A stretch of DNA of 64,000 bases from an uncultured Oscillibacter sp. (GTDB taxonomy: Bacteria; Bacillota; Clostridia; Oscillospirales; Oscillospiraceae). Shown one piece after another: positions 51,483 through 59,260 of the stretch. The notes beneath the pieces were generated by a model. It did no database searches. It was not told the DNA's origin and saw only the letters and a program-made list of their open reading frames with translations. The stretch is from contig CAJUTB010000001.1 of assembly GCA_910589315.1 (NCBI GenBank), positions 1 to 64,000 on the forward strand. The letters are read 5' to 3'. Made by a program: the position numbers and the translations under genes. Within the stretch, counting starts at the first letter, position 1; each line of letters begins with the position of its first letter.

Positions 51483-51563
51483 GAAAAACGCCGGGACTTG
51501 TCTGTATTTCCTCCAAAAATCGAAATCAAAATTCGGCATTTTAACAAGTAAAGGATGATTCCT

Positions 51564-52418
51564 ATGAAAACTGGCTTGGTTCTGGAAGGCGGCGCGCTGC
51601 GCACGATTTTTTCTTCCGGAGTTTGTGACGCGTTTCTGGACAGCGGGCTTCCGCTGCCGGATTATACCATTGGCGTTTCCGCCGGAATTGCGTATGGCGT
51701 GAGTTACCTCTCGCGGCAGAGCCGCCGTAACTTGCAGCTGGTGATCCGCTACGCCAACGACCGCCGCTATATGGGCTGGCGCAATCTGGCGAATCCGAAA
51801 AACCGCTCTTATTTTGGCCTCAAGTTCGCCTACGACACCATTCCAAACGAATTGCTGCCCTTTGACTACGAAACGTTTGAGGCGTATCCCGGCGAGGCGG
51901 AGGCGGTGGCGACGAACCTGGAGACCGGCGAAGCGGAATATCTGACGGTCCCCCGCCGGGACGAGCAGAATCTGGTCCTGCAAGCCACCTGCGCGCTGCC
52001 GCTGATGTTTCCCATCATCTGGATAGACGGAAAACCTTTTCTGGACGGCGGCTGTTCCGACGCCATCCCCTGGCGTCACGCGCTGGAAATGGGCTGTGAC
52101 CGTCTGGTAGTCGTGCTGACGCGGGAGCGGGATTATATAAAAAAGCGGGACCAGTCGTTTCCGGCCCTGGCCCGCGCTTTTCGCAAATATCCGAATTTTG
52201 TGGAGGCTCTGCGCCGCCGCTGTGAAGCATACAACCAATGCCGGGAGGACCTCTTTGCATTGGAACGGGAAGGCGGCGCAGTGGTCATCGCGCCGGAGAG
52301 TACGTTGGGCTGTTCCCGCACGGAAAAAGATGTGAACCTTCTCCGCGCCCTCTGGCAGTCCGGGTATTTTGAGGCCCGGCGTTCGCTGGAACGGGTTTCG
52401 GAAATCTGGGGAGCCTGA
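51564..52418 (+). CDS. Patatin-like phospholipase
   Basis: The 284-residue protein has the patatin oxyanion motif GGALR at residues 8-12, the nucleophile elbow GVSAG near residue 37 and the catalytic Asp in DGGCSD near 160, so the Ser-Asp dyad is complete. It is related to the YchK/RssA group of cytosolic patatins. Substrate is unknown; acyl lipids are likely. AAAGGATG precedes the ATG at 51564. It lies between membrane and cell-wall precursor genes. Confidence 0.88.
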   Translation: MKTGLVLEGGALRTIFSSGVCDAFLDSGLPLPDYTIGVSAGIAYGVSYLSRQSRRNLQLVIRYANDRRYMGWRNLANPKNRSYFGLKFAYDTIPNELLPFDYETFEAYPGEAEAVATNLETGEAEYLTVPRRDEQNLVLQATCALPLMFPIIWIDGKPFLDGGCSDAIPWRHALEMGCDRLVVVLTRERDYIKKRDQSFPALARAFRKYPNFVEALRRRCEAYNQCREDLFALEREGGAVVIAPESTLGCSRTEKDVNLLRALWQSGYFEARRSLERVSEIWGA

Positions 52419-52429
52419 ACGGACAGGGC

Positions 52430-53263
52430 TTACAGATCCTCGTCCATGACCTCGCCCCGGGCGACGGTGTTCGTCGGCCCGGTCAGGTACAGGTCGGTAA
52501 TTTGACTGTAAACCCGCTCGGCGTCGATGAACAGCGTTCCGCCGGTCATGTCCACCCGTACCCGGTGGCCGCTGGCCTTGCCCTGCAGCGTCAGAACCGC
52601 CACGACAGCCCCGGTGCCGGTGCCGCAGGCGTAGGTAAAATCCTCTACGCCCCGCTCAAAGGTCCGCTCAAAAATGTGGTCCTCTCCGATGATCTCAAAG
52701 AAATTGACGTTGACTCCCTTGGGAAACGCCGGATGCCGCCGGAGTTTCCGGCCCAATTCCCGGAGTTCCTGTTCGTCGGCTTCCCGCAGGTTGGCGTAGG
52801 GGACCACCGCATGAGGAAGACCCGGATTGCCAAGCTCCACATAAGAGCAGGCATAGCGGACCCCGTCGGCCTCTACGGGAGAGTCCAGCTGGATGGTGGT
52901 AGGGTCGTTGAGCCGAATCCGGTAGAGGCGGCGGTCAATCCGTTCGCCGGTTACGGTTCCCGCGGTAGTCTCCACGATCTGCACTTCTCCCGCGAGGCCG
53001 GTTTCATAGCCATAGCGGCAGATGCACCGCGCTCCGTTGCCGCACATTTCCCCTATGCTGCCGTCGGAGTTGAAAAACAGCATACGGAAGTCTCCGCCCT
53101 CCTGGGGGGCGTCTGCTACCATCAGTCCGTCCGCGCCTATGGAGAGATGCCGTTCGCAGAGGGTGCGGGCTATTTGCGGGAGACGTTCGTGGGGAATGTG
53201 TTCTTCCAGGTTGTTGAGAATGATGAAGTCGTTTCCTGCGCCGTTCATTTTCCAGAATTTCAT
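52430..53263 (-). CDS. dapF: Diaminopimelate epimerase
   Basis: The 277-residue enzyme converts LL- to meso-diaminopimelate for lysine and peptidoglycan synthesis. Both catalytic Cys are present, in MCGNGARC near residue 73 and in YACGTGTGAVV near 216, along with the start KMNGAGNDFIIL. A GTG/ATG region with GGTGGAA lies upstream. It is convergent with the patatin gene and separated from the DUF5655 gene by about 60 bases. Confidence 0.96.
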   Translation of the reverse strand: MKFWKMNGAGNDFIILNNLEEHIPHERLPQIARTLCERHLSIGADGLMVADAPQEGGDFRMLFFNSDGSIGEMCGNGARCICRYGYETGLAGEVQIVETTAGTVTGERIDRRLYRIRLNDPTTIQLDSPVEADGVRYACSYVELGNPGLPHAVVPYANLREADEQELRELGRKLRRHPAFPKGVNVNFFEIIGEDHIFERTFERGVEDFTYACGTGTGAVVAVLTLQGKASGHRVRVDMTGGTLFIDAERVYSQITDLYLTGPTNTVARGEVMDEDL

Positions 53264-53326
53264 GATGATTCCACCTTTATTTAAGATCGGATTTTGAATG
53301 CCGCGCCCAAAAGCGGGGAGGGAGCG

Positions 53327-53707
53327 TCAGCGTTTTCCAGCGGAAAACGCACTGGCCTCCTGAAGCCACGCCATAAGTTCGCCGTCGATTTCCGCGGCGT
53401 CGGAGAGAAATATGTGGTGGGTCCAGCGGCTGGGATAAGGCTCTGTGGCGGCGTCAATGCGGGGCGAATCCAGCCTCCGGCCCAGGCCGAAGGTGAGGGT
53501 CAGGCCATGCCTGGGCTTCTGCGGGCCGGTTCGGACCTTCGTGAAGGAGACGCAGGCAAACAGCCGCCGGTTATAAAAAGAAATCTGCGTTTTTTGAACC
53601 TTTACCGAAACGTCTTGGATTTCCGACTGAATGCGGTGTTCCAATTGCTCGTAGAGGGGCAGCGACTCCGGCTTTTTTGCGAAGAAAAAGAGCGTTTTTT
53701 CATCCAT
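53327..53707 (-). CDS. DUF5655-family protein
   Basis: This 126-residue protein matches DUF5655 (PyrR-unrelated nucleic-acid or ligand-binding-like family) through the segments YEQLEHRIQSEIQDVSVKV, ISFYNRRLFACVSF, HGLTLTFGLGRRLDSPRI and WTHHIFLSDAAEIDGELM. Function is unknown. The ATG at 53707 is chosen for the GGGGGC eight bases upstream and the promoter position; the longer frame to 53767 covers the promoter. Confidence 0.8.
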   Translation of the reverse strand: MDEKTLFFFAKKPESLPLYEQLEHRIQSEIQDVSVKVQKTQISFYNRRLFACVSFTKVRTGPQKPRHGLTLTFGLGRRLDSPRIDAATEPYPSRWTHHIFLSDAAEIDGELMAWLQEASAFSAGKR

Positions 53708-53738
53708 GCAGAAGCCCCCTTGTCTGCTCATTTTGCCT

Positions 53739-53767
53739 ATCGTAACACGTTTTCTGATTTTTTTCAA
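53739..53767 (-). promoter_or_regulatory. Promoter of the DUF5655 gene
   Basis: Minus-strand TTGAAA (53767-53762), 17 bases, then TACGAT (53744-53739). Confidence 0.6.
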
Positions 53768-53802
53768 CCGTCTGCGCCGCCGGAGAAAGGAGACCGGTTC
53801 CT

Positions 53803-54393
53803 ATGCCGAAGAAAAACGCCCGCAATACGAAAGGGCGGATTATTTCCGCCGCCTGGAAGCTGTTCTATGAGCAGGGCTATGAAAACACCACCATTGAGGA
53901 CATTGTGTTTGAATCGGAAACCTCCAAGGGGTCGTTTTATCACTATTTTGATGGGAAAGACGCTCTTTTGGGAACGCTTTCCAACGTGTTCGATGAAAAA
54001 TACGAGGAGCTGACCGGCACGATGGACCCAACGCTGGACGCCTGTGAGAAGCTGGTGTATCTGAACCATGAGCTGTTCGCCATGATTGACAGCAGCGTTT
54101 CGCTGGACCTGCTGGCGCGTCTGCTGTCCACCCAGCTTCTGGCGCGGGGCGAAAAGCATCTTCTGGACCGCAACCGCACCTATTTCAAGCTCCTGCGGCA
54201 GATCATCGCAGAGGGCCAGCGGGCGGGACAGCTGCGCGGGGACGCGACGGTTAACGAGATTGTAAAGGCTTACGCCCTTTGGGAACGGGCGTTGATGTAC
54301 GACTGGTGTCTTTGCGGCGGGGAATATTCCCTGGTGGCGTATACGGACAAAATGACGCCGGTATTTTTGGAGAGCTACCGGGTACAGGAATAA
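53803..54393 (+). CDS. TetR-family transcriptional regulator
   Basis: The 196-residue protein has a TetR helix-turn-helix at residues 9-55 (RIISAAWKLFYEQGYENTTIEDIVFESETSKGSFYHYF) and a helical ligand-binding domain. AAAGGAG precedes the ATG at 53803. The 36-bp perfect palindrome and putP promoter just downstream make putP its likely target, by repression, with proline or an osmolyte as a possible ligand. Confidence 0.88.
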   Translation: MPKKNARNTKGRIISAAWKLFYEQGYENTTIEDIVFESETSKGSFYHYFDGKDALLGTLSNVFDEKYEELTGTMDPTLDACEKLVYLNHELFAMIDSSVSLDLLARLLSTQLLARGEKHLLDRNRTYFKLLRQIIAEGQRAGQLRGDATVNEIVKAYALWERALMYDWCLCGGEYSLVAYTDKMTPVFLESYRVQE

Positions 54394-54477
54394 AATTATA
54401 GATTTCCGGCGGAATGGATTCTGAAAAAACGTCCAGTCCAAAAGCCGCTTTTTACAAGAGATATTCGGATTTACAGA

Positions 54478-54513
54478 AGAACGAAGTATAGAATTTATTC
54501 TATACTTCGTTCT
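54478..54513. promoter_or_regulatory. 36-bp perfect palindrome, probable TetR operator
   Basis: AGAACGAAGTATAGAA and TTCTATACTTCGTTCT form perfect 16-bp arms around TTTA. It ends four bases before the putP -35 box and lies between the TetR gene and putP. TetR operators are usually shorter, so two overlapping dimer sites or a terminator role are also possible. Confidence 0.7.
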
Positions 54514-54516
54514 ATG

Positions 54517-54545
54517 TTGCGTTCTGGTAAAAAGTGTGGTATGAT
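54517..54545 (+). promoter_or_regulatory. Promoter of putP
   Basis: TTGCGT (54517-54522), 17 bases, then TATGAT (54540-54545), immediately after the 36-bp palindrome. Confidence 0.65.
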
Positions 54546-54587
54546 GTCACTCATTGAGCCTGAAAAGGAAACAAAAGGAGAGGGAAT

Positions 54588-56120
54588 ATGACAACTGCAC
54601 AGCTTTGCATCATCCTTGCCATTGCGGTCTATCTGATCGTTATGGTGGGCATCGGCGTTTACTTCAGCCGGGCCGGAAGTTCTTCGTCCAATGACTTTTA
54701 CCTGGGCGGCCGCCGCCTCGGCCCGATTGTGACGGCCATGAGCGCGGAAGCCTCCGACATGAGCAGCTATCTGCTGATGGGCCTCCCCGGCCTCGCTTAT
54801 TTATGCGGCGTGGCGGAAGTGGGCTGGACCGTCATCGGTCTGGCCGTGGGCACGTACCTGAACTGGCTGATTGTCGCCAAGCGTCTGCGGCGTTACTCGG
54901 CGGCGACCGGAGCCATCACCATCCCAGACTTTTTCTCCCGCCGCTACGGCGACAGCCGCCATATTCTGGCCTGCATCGCGGCGGTCATCATTCTGATTTT
55001 CTTCATCCCTTACACCGCCTCCGGCTTTAAGGCCGTGGGCACGCTGTTCAACAGCCTCCTGGGCGTGGACTACCATGCCGCCATGATCGTAGGCGCGCTG
55101 GTCATCATTGGGTATACCGTCCTGGGCGGCTTTCTGGCGGTGTCCACTACCGACCTGATTCAAAGCGTGGTGATGTCCATCGCCCTGGTGATCATCATTT
55201 TCTATGGCGTGGGCCAGGCCGGCGGCTGGGATGCCGTGATGGAGAATGCCCGCGCCCTGCCGGGCTATCTGAATCTGACCCAGGGCTACGACCCCGCTTC
55301 CGGGCAGGCCGGAACCTACGGCTTTTTGAGCATTGTTTCAACGCTGGCCTGGGGCCTGGGTTACTTTGGAATGCCGCACATCCTCCTCCGCTTCATGGCG
55401 ATTGAAGACGAGGAGAAACTGAAGGTTTCCCGCCGCATTGCCTCGGTCTGGGTGGTTATTTCGATGCTTGTCGCCATCCTGATCGGCATTGTGGGTTACG
55501 GCGTATCCGTAGCGGGCAAGATCCCATTCCTGGAAACCAGCGCGGACTCCGAGACGGTGGTGATCGTTCTCTCAAACCTCATGAGCGGCAGCGGAATTCT
55601 GCTGGCGTTGGTTGCAGGCGTGATTCTGGCGGGCATCCTGGCGGCAACCATGTCCACCGCCGACTCCCAGCTGCTGACCGCTGCGTCCAGCGTGTCCCAG
55701 AATCTGCTGGAGGAATTCCTGGGCATTAAAATGAGCAAAAAGGCCTCGATGCTGGCCGCCCGCAGCACGGTCGTTGCGATTGCCATAATCGGCGTGGCCT
55801 TGGCCTGGGACCCCAACAGCTCCGTATTCCGGGTGGTATCCTTTGCTTGGGCGGGCTTCGGCGGCGCATTTGGACCGGTGATGCTGTTTGCCCTGTTCTG
55901 GAAGCGGTCCAACAAGTGGGGCGCGCTGGCAGGCATGGTGGCCGGCGGCGTGATGGTGTTCGTCTGGAAGTACCTGATCGCGCCCCGAGGCGGCGTATGG
56001 GCCATTTATGAGCTGCTGCCGGCCTTTCTTGTGGGCTGTGCCGCCATTGTTGCGGTGAGCCTTGCAACGGAAAAACCCTCCGCTGAAATTGAAAAAGTAT
56101 TTGAACAAGTGAAGGGCTGA
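54588..56120 (+). CDS. putP: Sodium/proline symporter
   Basis: The 510-residue transporter has about thirteen hydrophobic helices and the sodium/solute symporter signature, with DFYLGGRRLGPIVTAMSAEASDMSSYLLMGLPG near residue 36 typical of PutP. It imports proline with sodium for carbon, nitrogen or osmoprotection. AAAGGAGAGGG precedes the ATG. It has its own promoter and probable TetR operator and ends in a terminator; a related solute cannot be excluded. Confidence 0.9.
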   Translation: MTTAQLCIILAIAVYLIVMVGIGVYFSRAGSSSSNDFYLGGRRLGPIVTAMSAEASDMSSYLLMGLPGLAYLCGVAEVGWTVIGLAVGTYLNWLIVAKRLRRYSAATGAITIPDFFSRRYGDSRHILACIAAVIILIFFIPYTASGFKAVGTLFNSLLGVDYHAAMIVGALVIIGYTVLGGFLAVSTTDLIQSVVMSIALVIIIFYGVGQAGGWDAVMENARALPGYLNLTQGYDPASGQAGTYGFLSIVSTLAWGLGYFGMPHILLRFMAIEDEEKLKVSRRIASVWVVISMLVAILIGIVGYGVSVAGKIPFLETSADSETVVIVLSNLMSGSGILLALVAGVILAGILAATMSTADSQLLTAASSVSQNLLEEFLGIKMSKKASMLAARSTVVAIAIIGVALAWDPNSSVFRVVSFAWAGFGGAFGPVMLFALFWKRSNKWGALAGMVAGGVMVFVWKYLIAPRGGVWAIYELLPAFLVGCAAIVAVSLATEKPSAEIEKVFEQVKG

Positions 56121-56129
56121 TTAGGAAAA

Positions 56130-56172
56130 GACCCGTCCCTGCTGTACGGTTTGTACGGCGGGGGCGGGTTTG
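56130..56172 (+). terminator. Rho-independent terminator after putP
   Basis: ACCCGTCCCTGCTGTAC pairs with GTACGGCGGGGGCGGGT (several G-T pairs), followed by TTGG. Confidence 0.65.
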
Positions 56173-56174
56173 GT

Positions 56175-57341
56175 TTAGGTCTGTGGGGCGGTGAGAATCT
56201 CAGCCATTTTTCCGGCAAAGAGCCGGCCGGCAAGGATGGCCTCCTGGGGCGCGTTGCCTGCCGCGCCCACTTCCAACAGCAGGGAACCGGTGGTGGCGTG
56301 CTGATTGTAGCGGGAATTCCGCAGCGTGATAGGGCGCATGAGCGACGGGTGTTCCTCCAGCACGGCGTTTTGGAGCGTCGCGGCGAGGCGGAGGTTTTGC
56401 AGCCAGTTCGGGTGGGAAAGGCCGCTGCCGTCGCTGCCGATCACCAGGGACATTTGTGCCGCCGTGCGGCCGTCGTTCAGCTCAGAGACGACCTTGTATT
56501 GATTTCCCTGACCGTCCTCAATGGCGTCCCGGTGAACGTCCAGGATGTACTGGATGGTGGGATATTCCTCCAAATACCGCTGAATGGAGGCCAGAGACCG
56601 GTCATAGGCCCCGGAGTAGGAGGGGTAGTCGTAAAGCGTCCGGTCGTGGAGCACGGACAGGCCCGCTTCCACAAAAACCTCCGCCATCTCGTCTCCCACC
56701 TTTACCACATTGTAGCGATAATCGGTGGTTCGATAGTCGCCGGACCATACCACGTCCGTACCAGGGACGGGGGTATATGCTTCGCTGCCGTGGGTGTGGA
56801 CAATGAGAATTTGAGGCCCGTTTTCCGCCGGTGCGGGGGCGGTAAAATTCTGAAAATCGGAGGCGGTCAGGGCGTGGCTGGTGCGGTTGCTGATGTAAGT
56901 CAGGCCGCTGACGAAGTACCCGTCGGAACCGGAGGGAATCAGCGTCTTGGCCGGGACGCCGTTGTCCTGTTCAACCGGCGTTTCCGTATCCAGGGGAGTT
57001 TCCATTACCGGGGTAGTCACCGGCACTTTGGTCTCTCCGTCCTCCTCCGGGACCTCCTGCCGCTCCAACGCCCAGCGTTCGGCCACGGCGGGACGGGCCG
57101 CCAGCAGCAGCGGGGCTTCCCCGATGGCCAGCGCGGCGGCGGGGGACAGGCCGTCCTGGGGCCAGAAATCGCCCAGCTCCCAGCGCAGCGCGCTCATGGG
57201 CAGGGCGGTTCGCAGAGCGTCCAGCGCGGAAGCGGCGGTGTCGCTTCCGGCGGTGACGGCCGCCGCCCAAAGGGTCCCCGCCGCCAGCAGGCCCGCTTCC
57301 AGCCGCCGCAGAATTTGTGCGGCGCGTTGCTTTTGTTTCAT
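56175..57341 (-). CDS. spoIIP: Stage II sporulation protein P
   Basis: The 388-residue protein is an amidase and endopeptidase of the engulfment complex. It has an N-terminal membrane anchor region and the SpoIIP domain at about residues 170-385, with zinc ligands and catalytic residues in LIVHTHGSEAYTP, ILDVHRDAI and LLLEVGAAGN, plus ISNRTSHAL before it. SpoIIP works with SpoIID, encoded at 28574-29605. The ATG at 57341 has GGTGAAG-like sequence before it; the exact start is less certain than for its neighbours. Confidence 0.92.
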   Translation of the reverse strand: MKQKQRAAQILRRLEAGLLAAGTLWAAAVTAGSDTAASALDALRTALPMSALRWELGDFWPQDGLSPAAALAIGEAPLLLAARPAVAERWALERQEVPEEDGETKVPVTTPVMETPLDTETPVEQDNGVPAKTLIPSGSDGYFVSGLTYISNRTSHALTASDFQNFTAPAPAENGPQILIVHTHGSEAYTPVPGTDVVWSGDYRTTDYRYNVVKVGDEMAEVFVEAGLSVLHDRTLYDYPSYSGAYDRSLASIQRYLEEYPTIQYILDVHRDAIEDGQGNQYKVVSELNDGRTAAQMSLVIGSDGSGLSHPNWLQNLRLAATLQNAVLEEHPSLMRPITLRNSRYNQHATTGSLLLEVGAAGNAPQEAILAGRLFAGKMAEILTAPQT

Positions 57342-57383
57342 ACAGCTTCACCTCTGGGACAACCTATGTGCCGGCGGCGGAAA

Positions 57384-57893
57384 TTATGCCTCCGGTCTGG
57401 GCGGAAGCGTTTTCAAAAAGGCGCCGGCCTCCTGGCGGGAGTGAAACACTATAATTTCCCGGCCGTCCCGATATTGGGCGAGAAGCGCGTAAATGGCGGT
57501 CAGTTCCCGCTTGGGAAAAGCCAGAATCCATTGCCGGAATTCCTCGTCGAATTCCGTTTCCACCCAGGGCATATCTTCACGGGCCTTTCCGATGCGGGCC
57601 TCTGCCCCCGCAAGGCAGACCTCTAAGGGATAATCCAAAAAGAACACGGCGTCGCACACCTTCAGGCGCGGTTCCAGAGTCCGCTGGTAGTTGCCGTCGA
57701 GAATCCATGCCTTTTGCGCGAGGATGGCATGGATTGCCCGGTCAAATTCCACCCTGGAGACCGTTGTCCGGTCGGCTTTGTGCCACAGCAGGTCCAGGTA
57801 ATAGAGCGGTAGGCCGGAGGCGTCCCGCAGCTTGCGGGCAAAGTCGCTTTTCCCCGCGCCGGGGCAGCCGATGACAAGCGCTTTGTGAAACAT
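57384..57893 (-). CDS. P-loop kinase (adenylate/topology-modulation kinase-like)
   Basis: The 169-residue protein has the Walker A motif GCPGAGKS at residues 8-15, a substrate-side LYYLDLLWHK near 30 typical of topology-modulation (FlaR-like) proteins, and the LID-like HARE region is absent. It belongs to the small adenylate-kinase-like NTPases of uncertain substrate. AAAAAGGAGTCC precedes the ATG at 57893; the longer frame runs through the promoter of the next gene. Confidence 0.8.
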   Translation of the reverse strand: MFHKALVIGCPGAGKSDFARKLRDASGLPLYYLDLLWHKADRTTVSRVEFDRAIHAILAQKAWILDGNYQRTLEPRLKVCDAVFFLDYPLEVCLAGAEARIGKAREDMPWVETEFDEEFRQWILAFPKRELTAIYALLAQYRDGREIIVFHSRQEAGAFLKTLPPRPEA

Positions 57894-57988
57894 AAAGGGA
57901 CTCCTTTTTGAAAAGTGGTTGTAAAACCCAGAAAGGTGTGATAGAATGAGAAAAAAGCGGCGGCTTTTGCGCAGAAAGGATGGGAACG

Positions 57989-58498
57989 ATGGAGATACAG
58001 TCTGCAAACCGGCTGCGGCGTAACGGCCAGTTGGCTCGGACAGAGGAGCGGAAGGGAAATGTCCAGGAACCCAAATCCCGTCTGCAAAGGCACCGGGAGG
58101 ACCGCCTTGCGGTTTCACAGCAGGCCCTGGCGATGCTGGAGGAGCAGAACCGCCGCGCCCGTGAGGAGCAGGAACGGAAAAAGCTGGAGACCCAGATGCG
58201 GGGCGGCTCCGAGGCGGACGCCGTGGCCAGGGAATTGAAAAAGCGAATCAAGTGTCAGAAGATCGCGGTCCGCATTCAGGCGGGAGACAAGGTGCCGCCG
58301 CAGGATGAGCGGTATCTTCAGGAGAACGATCCCCAGACCTATCAGCTTGCCATAGCTCTCCGCCAGCCGAAGAAGGACCCCAAAGAATGGGATACGCTTT
58401 TGGAGGACGAGGACCGGGAAGGCGGTTCGTCGGAGAACACCGGAGAAACAGACGGCGGCGGGGCCGTGGAGTCCGGCGGCGAAACGCCGGAGGCTTGA
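57989..58498 (+). CDS. Coiled-coil protein of unknown function
   Basis: The 169-residue protein has a strongly charged central coiled coil at about residues 35-80 (RAREEQERKKLETQMRGG), then a segment KIAVRIQAGDKVPPQDERYLQENDPQTY, and an acidic Gly/Ser/Glu tail. No family was recognised with confidence. GAAAGGATG precedes the ATG at 57989; the ATG at 57980 is a possible alternative. It ends in a strong terminator. Confidence 0.75.
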   Translation: MEIQSANRLRRNGQLARTEERKGNVQEPKSRLQRHREDRLAVSQQALAMLEEQNRRAREEQERKKLETQMRGGSEADAVARELKKRIKCQKIAVRIQAGDKVPPQDERYLQENDPQTYQLAIALRQPKKDPKEWDTLLEDEDREGGSSENTGETDGGGAVESGGETPEA

Positions 58499-58507
58499 CA
58501 GATGAAA

Positions 58508-58545
58508 CGACGGAGGAAGGTTCAGCCTTCCTCCGTTTTTTTGAA
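58508..58545 (+). terminator. Rho-independent terminator
   Basis: CGGAGGAAGG and CCTTCCTCCG (58511-58535) are followed by TTTTTTT. Confidence 0.9.
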
Positions 58546-58634
58546 AGCGCAGGCAGTAAGCGTTCGCATAGAGTTCCATGCGGGAACTGGCGGGGGCATG
58601 AACGGTGAGATTCCGGTGGATGCATAATACCTCC

Positions 58635-58668
58635 AAAAAACACGGCGGAAGGAACCCCTTCCGCCGTG
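58635..58668 (-). terminator. Rho-independent terminator of the DUF2262-like gene
   Basis: On the minus strand CACGGCGGAAGG pairs with CCTTCCGCCGTG and is followed by TTTTTTGG. Confidence 0.88.
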
Positions 58669-58677
58669 CCGTGTTAC

Positions 58678-59226
58678 CTACCCCGCAAGGCCGTTGACGG
58701 TAACGGTATAATTTGTCAGATCGCTCCCGAAATCGCCGTCCAGAAAGATCTCGACGCTGTGTCCGGCAAAAATATCCGGCTCCAGATTCAGGAACAAATC
58801 CAGGAGGAACCCCGTGGACTTGTGATCCGCGGAAAAGGAGAGGCCGCCGGGAATCAGGCTGTTGAAAAAATCGTCCTTCCGGTAGGGCAGGGACAAACGC
58901 TCCCCGCCGTCCATCAAGAGATAGAAAACGCCGTCTTCCGCAACGACTTGGGTATATGCGGATTCCATTTCCATTTCTTCAACCGCTTCCAGAGCGGCGT
59001 CACATAAGCCGTCCGCCTCAATAGCGGCGAAAATCTCCGCCTGGTGGACGTTCAGCCACCCTAGACAACGGTCCGCCGCCTCGACAAAGCGGGCGAGCCG
59101 TTCCTGACAGTCCTGCCCGTTGTTGTAGTACGAGATGTGGAACCAAGCCTCTGTCCCCCAAAGGGTACAGCGAAACTCCTGCGAATATTCGTCCCAAAAC
59201 GCTTCTTCCTTGTGGTCCCACTCCAT
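58678..59226 (-). CDS. DUF2262-like protein of unknown function
   Basis: The 182-residue soluble protein begins EWDHKEEAFWDEYSQEFRC. The C-terminal part contains FAGHSVEIFLDG, the type of segment seen in DUF2262 proteins; that assignment is from memory and tentative. AAAGGAG precedes the ATG at 59226. It ends in a terminator and lies just after the minus-strand hybrid kinase operon in the same direction. Possible SMI1/immunity-like alternatives cannot be excluded. Confidence 0.65.
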   Translation of the reverse strand: MEWDHKEEAFWDEYSQEFRCTLWGTEAWFHISYYNNGQDCQERLARFVEAADRCLGWLNVHQAEIFAAIEADGLCDAALEAVEEMEMESAYTQVVAEDGVFYLLMDGGERLSLPYRKDDFFNSLIPGGLSFSADHKSTGFLLDLFLNLEPDIFAGHSVEIFLDGDFGSDLTNYTVTVNGLAG

Positions 59227-59260
59227 GGCGGCGTCTCCTTTGTATGCGGATTTGAAGGGA

